This document shows, piece by piece, positions 6,860 through 9,739 of a stretch of 9,739 nt of DNA (position 1 is its first letter; every line of letters starts with the position of its first letter). Both the position numbers and the translations under genes were made by a program. The notes under the pieces are model-generated. The model saw only the letters and a list, made by a program, of their open reading frames with translations. It ran no database searches and was not told the origin of the DNA. This DNA comes from Pseudomonadota bacterium (GTDB lineage: Bacteria > Pseudomonadota > Gammaproteobacteria > Burkholderiales > Burkholderiaceae): assembly GCA_029777935.1 (NCBI GenBank), contig JAKORH010000114.1:1-9739 (forward strand), read 5' to 3'.

Positions 6860-6865
6860 TACAAT
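6860..6865 (+). promoter_or_regulatory. Possible -10 element of the ilvE promoter
   Basis: TACAAT matches the sigma-70 -10 consensus at five of six positions and would start transcription near 6872, about 37 bases before the ilvE ATG. No good -35 hexamer stands 16-18 bases upstream, so an activator may be needed or the match may be chance. The 98-bp gap must also contain the promoter of the divergent operon; a poor TACTAT on the minus strand (6829-6834) is too close to that gene's ribosome site to be convincing. Confidence 0.35.
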
Positions 6866-6908
6866 TCGCGCCTGTTCGATTGCAACCGCAACCAACCGGA
6901 GACTGCCC

Positions 6909-7829
6909 ATGTCGATGGCCGACCGCGATGGATGGATCTGGTACGACGGCAAGCTCGTGCCATGGCGCGACGCGACCACGCACGTTCTGACGCATTCGCT
7001 GCACTACGGGCTGGCGGTGTTCGAGGGCGTACGCGCATACAAGACCGCCGACGGCACCGCGATCTTCCGCCTGAAGGAGCACACGGAGCGCCTTTTCAAC
7101 TCGGCCAAGATCTTCATGATGGAGATCCCGTACGCGCAGGAGCAGGTGAACGAGGCGCAGCGCGAGGTCGTGCGCGCCAACAAGCTCGACTCGTGTTATC
7201 TGCGGCCGCTGGTGTTCTACGGCAGCGAGAAGATGGGCGTCAGCCCCAAGGGCGCGCGCGTGCACGTGGCGATCGCCGCCTGGCCGTGGGGCGCGTACCT
7301 GGGCGAGGAAGGGTTGCAGAAGGGCATCCGCGTGAAGACTTCCTCCTATCAGCGCCACCACATCAACGTCTCGATGGTGCGCTCGAAGACGGCCGGCCAC
7401 TACGTGAATTCGGTGCTGGCGAACCTCGAGGCGACCAACCACGGCTATGACGAGGCGCTGCTGCTCGATACGCAGGGTTTCGTCGCCGAGGGCGCGGGCG
7501 AGAACCTGTTCATCGTCCGCGACGGCGAGATCTTCGAGCCGCAGATGGTGTCGGGGCTGATCGGGGTGACGCGCCGCTCGGTCATCGAACTTGCTCGCGA
7601 GATCGGCAAGACGGTCACGCAGATGCCGATGACGCGCGACGACGTGTATCTCGCGGACGAGGCGTTCTTCACCGGCACGGCGGCGGAAGTCACGCCGATC
7701 CGCGAACTGGACGGCCGCACGATCGGCAAGGGTTCGCGCGGACCTGTCACGGAGAAGATCCAGAACCTGTTCTTCGACGCGGTCAACGGCCGCAACGCCA
7801 AGTTCAAGCACTGGTTGACGAAGGTATGA
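6909..7829 (+). CDS. ilvE: Branched-chain amino acid aminotransferase
   Basis: IlvE is the PLP-dependent class IV aminotransferase that makes the last step of leucine, isoleucine and valine synthesis from the 2-keto acids and glutamate in the cytoplasm. At 306 residues it is full length for the family. Hallmarks are HYGLAVFEGVRAY (32-44), the substrate/PLP region YLRPLVFYG (97-105), the catalytic lysine K160 in RSKTAGHYVNS, EGAGENLF (194-201) with its conserved glutamate, and the cofactor phosphate-binding segment FFTGTAAEVTPI (253-264). The start at 6909 is set by GGAG at 6898-6901, 7 bases upstream; a second ATG two codons on is less well placed. It diverges from the AzlCD exporter operon and overlaps the following zinc-finger gene by ATGA. 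Confidence 0.97.
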   Translation: MSMADRDGWIWYDGKLVPWRDATTHVLTHSLHYGLAVFEGVRAYKTADGTAIFRLKEHTERLFNSAKIFMMEIPYAQEQVNEAQREVVRANKLDSCYLRPLVFYGSEKMGVSPKGARVHVAIAAWPWGAYLGEEGLQKGIRVKTSSYQRHHINVSMVRSKTAGHYVNSVLANLEATNHGYDEALLLDTQGFVAEGAGENLFIVRDGEIFEPQMVSGLIGVTRRSVIELAREIGKTVTQMPMTRDDVYLADEAFFTGTAAEVTPIRELDGRTIGKGSRGPVTEKIQNLFFDAVNGRNAKFKHWLTKV

Positions 7830-8029
7830 CGACCACCGCCGAACTCCCCGTGGTCGAACTCGCGGCGAAGGACCTGCCGGCGTTCTGCCCCAATCCGCAG
7901 ATGCCGCGATGGAGTCATCATCCGCGGGTGTTCCTGGATGTCGCGACCACCGGCGCGGCGATGTGCCCGTACTGCGGCACCCGGTACCGCCTGAAGCCCG
8001 GCGAGGCCATCAAGGGGCATCACCCCTGA
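7826..8029 (+). CDS. Small CHCC-type zinc-finger protein
   Basis: This 67-residue protein has the layout of the zf-CHCC family (related to the NDUFS6 subunit of complex I): C21, a histidine pair at 31-32, then C47-P-Y-C50 followed by GTRYRL. These residues would bind one zinc ion. The biochemical role of the free-standing bacterial form is not known. Its ATG overlaps the ilvE stop (ATGA), so it is surely co-translated with ilvE; the order ilvE then small zinc-finger gene is common in betaproteobacteria. The stop is TGA at 8027-8029, and a repeat-rich gap follows. Confidence 0.92.
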   Translation: MTTTAELPVVELAAKDLPAFCPNPQMPRWSHHPRVFLDVATTGAAMCPYCGTRYRLKPGEAIKGHHP

Positions 8030-8051
8030 GATGAAGCCCAGCGCGCGCGCT

Positions 8052-8123
8052 CGTCGCCCCGGCGAAGGCCGGGGCCCAATTGCCAGCGCCATGACTTGGG
8101 CACCGGCCTTCGCCGGTGCGACG
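8052..8123. repeat. Paired palindromic repeat (REP/BIME-like), type A
   Basis: Two 28-bp units in opposite orientation (8052-8079 and 8096-8123) are separated by 16 bases. Each folds by itself into an 8-bp hairpin with a GAAG loop (CTTC on the other strand): 8056-8075 and 8100-8119. The two units differ at only two positions, and these are the two partners of one stem base pair (C-G in the first, A-T in the second), so the stem is kept. This is the organisation of bacterial interspersed mosaic elements built from REP sequences. Other copies would lie elsewhere in the genome. Confidence 0.85.
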
Positions 8124-8161
8124 CTAGCTTGCGGAATGCGGTTGATGTTCTGCGGCACGCA

Positions 8162-8240
8162 GGTGTCATTCCCGCGAAAGCGGGAATTCAGCATCTTTCG
8201 ACGCATGGCACTGGATCCCCGCTTTCGCGGGGATGACACC
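8162..8240. repeat. Paired palindromic repeat (REP/BIME-like), type B
   Basis: Two 30-bp units in opposite orientation (8162-8191 and 8211-8240) are separated by 19 bases. Each contains an 8-bp stem with a GAAA loop (TTTC on the other strand): 8168-8187 and 8215-8234. The units differ at three positions; two of these are the partners of one stem pair (T-A in the first, C-G in the second), again a compensatory change. The core CCCGCGAAAGCGGG is a form widely met as an intergenic repeat in proteobacteria. The right unit runs through the ATG at 8233, an alternative start of the next gene. Confidence 0.87.
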
Positions 8241-8268
8241 GCAGCTCACTGATCCGCTTCGCGTCGCG

Positions 8269-8712
8269 ATGTCGCGCCTGACCAAGCCGCTGCTGTTCAC
8301 CTCCTCGGCCGAGTGCGAGCAGGCGTTCTATGAGGCGCTCGAGTCGGGCGACCTCGACGCGCTGACCGACCTGCTCCACGACGACGAGGACGTGGTCTGC
8401 GTGCACCCGGGCCGGGCGCGCCTGATCGGCTTTCCGGCGGTGCGCGCGTCGTGGGCGGCGATCCTCGGCAGCGGCGCGCTGCGCATCCGCGCGCAGGCGC
8501 GCAAGACGCTGGAGACGCCCACGGTCGCGCTGCACAGCGTGATCGAGGAGATCGTCGTCGAGCAGGGCGGACAGCAGCGGATCGTGCACGTGATCGCCAC
8601 CAATGGCTACGTGAAGACGCCGGCGGGGTGGAAGATGGCGCTGCACCACGGGTCGGCGGCGTCCGAGGGACCGATCGAGGATTTCGAGGCGCCGACCGGG
8701 CCGCTGCACTGA
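8269..8712 (+). CDS. NTF2/SnoaL-like (DUF4440-type) family protein
   Basis: This 147-residue protein has the cone-shaped alpha+beta fold pattern of the NTF2-like superfamily. A first helix, SAECEQAFYEALESGDLDAL, leads to LLHDDEDVVCVHPG and then IGFPAVRASWAAIL; beta strands follow (RIRAQARKTLE, VALHSVIEEIVVEQ, RIVHVIATNGYVKTPAGWKM) and the protein ends in a short tail. Such proteins may be small enzymes or binding proteins, and the sequence gives no clear substrate. The ATG at 8269 is preferred because it gives the short N-terminal lead usual before the first helix and leaves the repeat out. The ATG at 8233 would add 12 residues, the first of them encoded by the repeat unit. Neither has a good ribosome site. 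It lies 41 bases before the yheT-like gene on the same strand and may be cotranscribed with it. Confidence 0.85.
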   Translation: MSRLTKPLLFTSSAECEQAFYEALESGDLDALTDLLHDDEDVVCVHPGRARLIGFPAVRASWAAILGSGALRIRAQARKTLETPTVALHSVIEEIVVEQGGQQRIVHVIATNGYVKTPAGWKMALHHGSAASEGPIEDFEAPTGPLH

Positions 8713-8742
8713 ACTTCTGTCGTGATCCGTGATCCGTGGATT

Positions 8743-8746
8743 GGAG
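8743..8746 (+). promoter_or_regulatory. Ribosome binding site choosing the start of the YheT-family gene
   Basis: GGAG stands 7 bases before the GTG at 8754 but 13 before the ATG at 8760. The GTG at 8736 lies upstream of it and has no ribosome site of its own. Spacing favours 8754, with 8760 as the close alternative. Confidence 0.55.
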
Positions 8747-8753
8747 CGGACGC

Positions 8754-9713
8754 GTGAACATGAAGACCAACGGTTCGAGCTATTGGGCGCCGTGGTGGAT
8801 GCCCGGCGGGCATTTGCAGACGATCGTGCCGGCCAAGCTGCTGGCACTGCCCCGCGTCCGCTATCGGCGTGAGCGCTGGGATACGCCGGACGGCGACTTC
8901 ATCGACGTCGACTTCGCGCGGCCGGAGCCCGGTGCCGTGGACGCGCCAGTGCTGGTGCTGTTCCACGGGCTCGAAGGCAGTTCGGACAGCCACTACGCGC
9001 GTGCGCTGATGCGCGCGTTCGCCGATCGCGGCTGGCGCGCGCTGGTACCGCATTTCCGCGGCTGCTCCGGTGAACCGAACAAGCTGCCGCGCGCGTACCA
9101 CTCGGGCGACTCCGACGAGGCCGACTGGATCCTGCGGCGCGTGCGCGCCCGCTGGCCAGCCGCGAGACTGCACGCGGCCGGCGTCTCGCTCGGCGGCAAC
9201 GTGCTCGCCAAATGGCTCGGCGAGCGCGCCGAAGACGCGCAGTTCGTCGCAGCCGCCGCGTCGATCGGCAGTCCGCTCGACCTGACCGCGGGCGGCGCGG
9301 CGCTCGCGCGCGGCTTCAACCTCGTGTACACGAAGGCATTCCTCGTCACACTGCGCGCCAAGGCACTGGCGAAGATCGCGGCGTTCCCCGGCATTGCCCG
9401 CACCGACGCGATCCGCGCGGCGCGCAACCTGCACGACTTCGACAACGAGTACACGGCGCCGGTGCATGGCTTCCGCGACGCGGACGACTACTGGGCGCGC
9501 GCCTCGGGCAAGCCCTGGCTCGGCGGCGTGCGCGTGCCGCACCTCGTGCTGAATGCGCTGAACGATCCGTTCGTACCGGTGGAGAGCCTGCCGCGCGCGG
9601 ACGCGGTGTCGCGCGCCGTGCATCTGGAGCAGCAGGAGCACGGCGGGCACATCGGGTTCACGGGCGACTTCCTTGCGGGGCGGCTGCTGGCGTTCTTCGA
9701 GCGCGGCGTGTGA
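8754..9713 (+). CDS. yheT: YheT-family alpha/beta hydrolase
   Basis: A 319-residue hydrolase of the YheT/UPF0017 (AB hydrolase 4) family. It shows the family's N-terminal block PWWMPGGHLQTIVP and the phrase DTPDGDFIDVDF. The oxyanion-side motif LFHGLEGSSDSHYAR comes next, followed by HFRGCSGEPN. The nucleophile elbow is GVSLGGN, with the serine at about residue 145. The acid is the aspartate in NALNDPFVP (about 271) and the histidine lies in EHGGHIGF (about 299), so the triad is complete. There is no signal peptide, so it is probably cytoplasmic. Relatives in eukaryotes act as lipid or ester hydrolases, but the bacterial substrate is not settled. The start follows the GGAG at 8743-8746; the ATG at 8760 would shorten it by two residues. 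It probably shares a transcript with the NTF2-like gene upstream. Confidence 0.93.
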   Translation: MNMKTNGSSYWAPWWMPGGHLQTIVPAKLLALPRVRYRRERWDTPDGDFIDVDFARPEPGAVDAPVLVLFHGLEGSSDSHYARALMRAFADRGWRALVPHFRGCSGEPNKLPRAYHSGDSDEADWILRRVRARWPAARLHAAGVSLGGNVLAKWLGERAEDAQFVAAAASIGSPLDLTAGGAALARGFNLVYTKAFLVTLRAKALAKIAAFPGIARTDAIRAARNLHDFDNEYTAPVHGFRDADDYWARASGKPWLGGVRVPHLVLNALNDPFVPVESLPRADAVSRAVHLEQQEHGGHIGFTGDFLAGRLLAFFERGV

Positions 9714-9739
9714 GCCTTGTCGCCCCGGCCCCGGCTTAC

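Noticed and set aside
7445..8239. Long minus-strand open frame across the repeats and ilvE
   Set aside because: It begins in the repeat and then runs antisense through the zinc-finger and ilvE genes; in high-GC DNA such shadow frames are expected.
8031..8252. Plus-strand open frame of 73 codons over the repeat region, with phrases such as PGEGRGP and DPRFRGDD
   Set aside because: It is a translation of the hairpin repeats themselves; such peptides are common artefacts at REP-like elements. It has no ribosome site or domain.
8721..8738. Short tandem repeat of CGTGATC (about 2.5 copies) before the YheT-family gene
   Set aside because: Too short and too few copies to call a regulatory or phase-variable element.
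9719..9729. GTCGCCCCGGC at the right edge, identical to the start of the type A repeat at 8053-8063
   Set aside because: The match stops after 11 bases and the hairpin cannot be completed in the remaining sequence, so a third copy cannot be supported.

Overview
The window reads as GC-rich chromosomal DNA of a betaproteobacterium, probably of the Burkholderiales/Nitrosomonadales type. This is an inference from four things: the GlnE and IlvE sequences, an ilvE gene overlapping a small CHCC zinc-finger gene, a PEP-CTERM (exosortase-sorted) surface protein, and hairpin repeats of the REP/BIME kind. No rRNA or tRNA gene, insertion sequence, phage gene or CRISPR array was seen.

Layout. Positions 2-676 hold the end of glnE (glutamine synthetase adenylyltransferase), cut by the left edge. 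A gene-free stretch of about 435 bp follows and ends in a very good sigma-54 (-24/-12) promoter at 1044-1059. That promoter drives a secreted PEP-CTERM protein (1112-2380) whose mature part looks like a six-repeat alpha/alpha toroid of the squalene-cyclase/prenyltransferase type. A strong intrinsic terminator (2400-2433) closes this gene. A second, weaker -24/-12-like box (2446-2461) precedes a gene for an exported TPR protein (2513-3313), at almost the same distance from its start codon as in the first gene. This pair is the accessory part of the window.

On the minus strand, 6810 down to 3364 is a tight four-gene operon: an MFS transporter, azlC, azlD and a second, different MFS transporter. 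Every junction is a 4-base GTGA or ATGA overlap. It diverges from ilvE (6909-7829), which overlaps a small zinc-finger gene by ATGA. AzlCD-type pairs export branched-chain amino acids and IlvE makes them, so synthesis and export lie back to back around a 98-bp intergenic region.

From 8052 to 8240 lie two different paired hairpin elements, each an inverted pair of near-identical units with compensatory stem changes. The second runs up to the NTF2/SnoaL-like gene (8269-8712) and includes an alternative start codon for it. The window ends with a YheT-family alpha/beta hydrolase (8754-9713). The most interesting signal is the PEP-CTERM toroid/TPR pair with its two matching sigma-54-type promoters.
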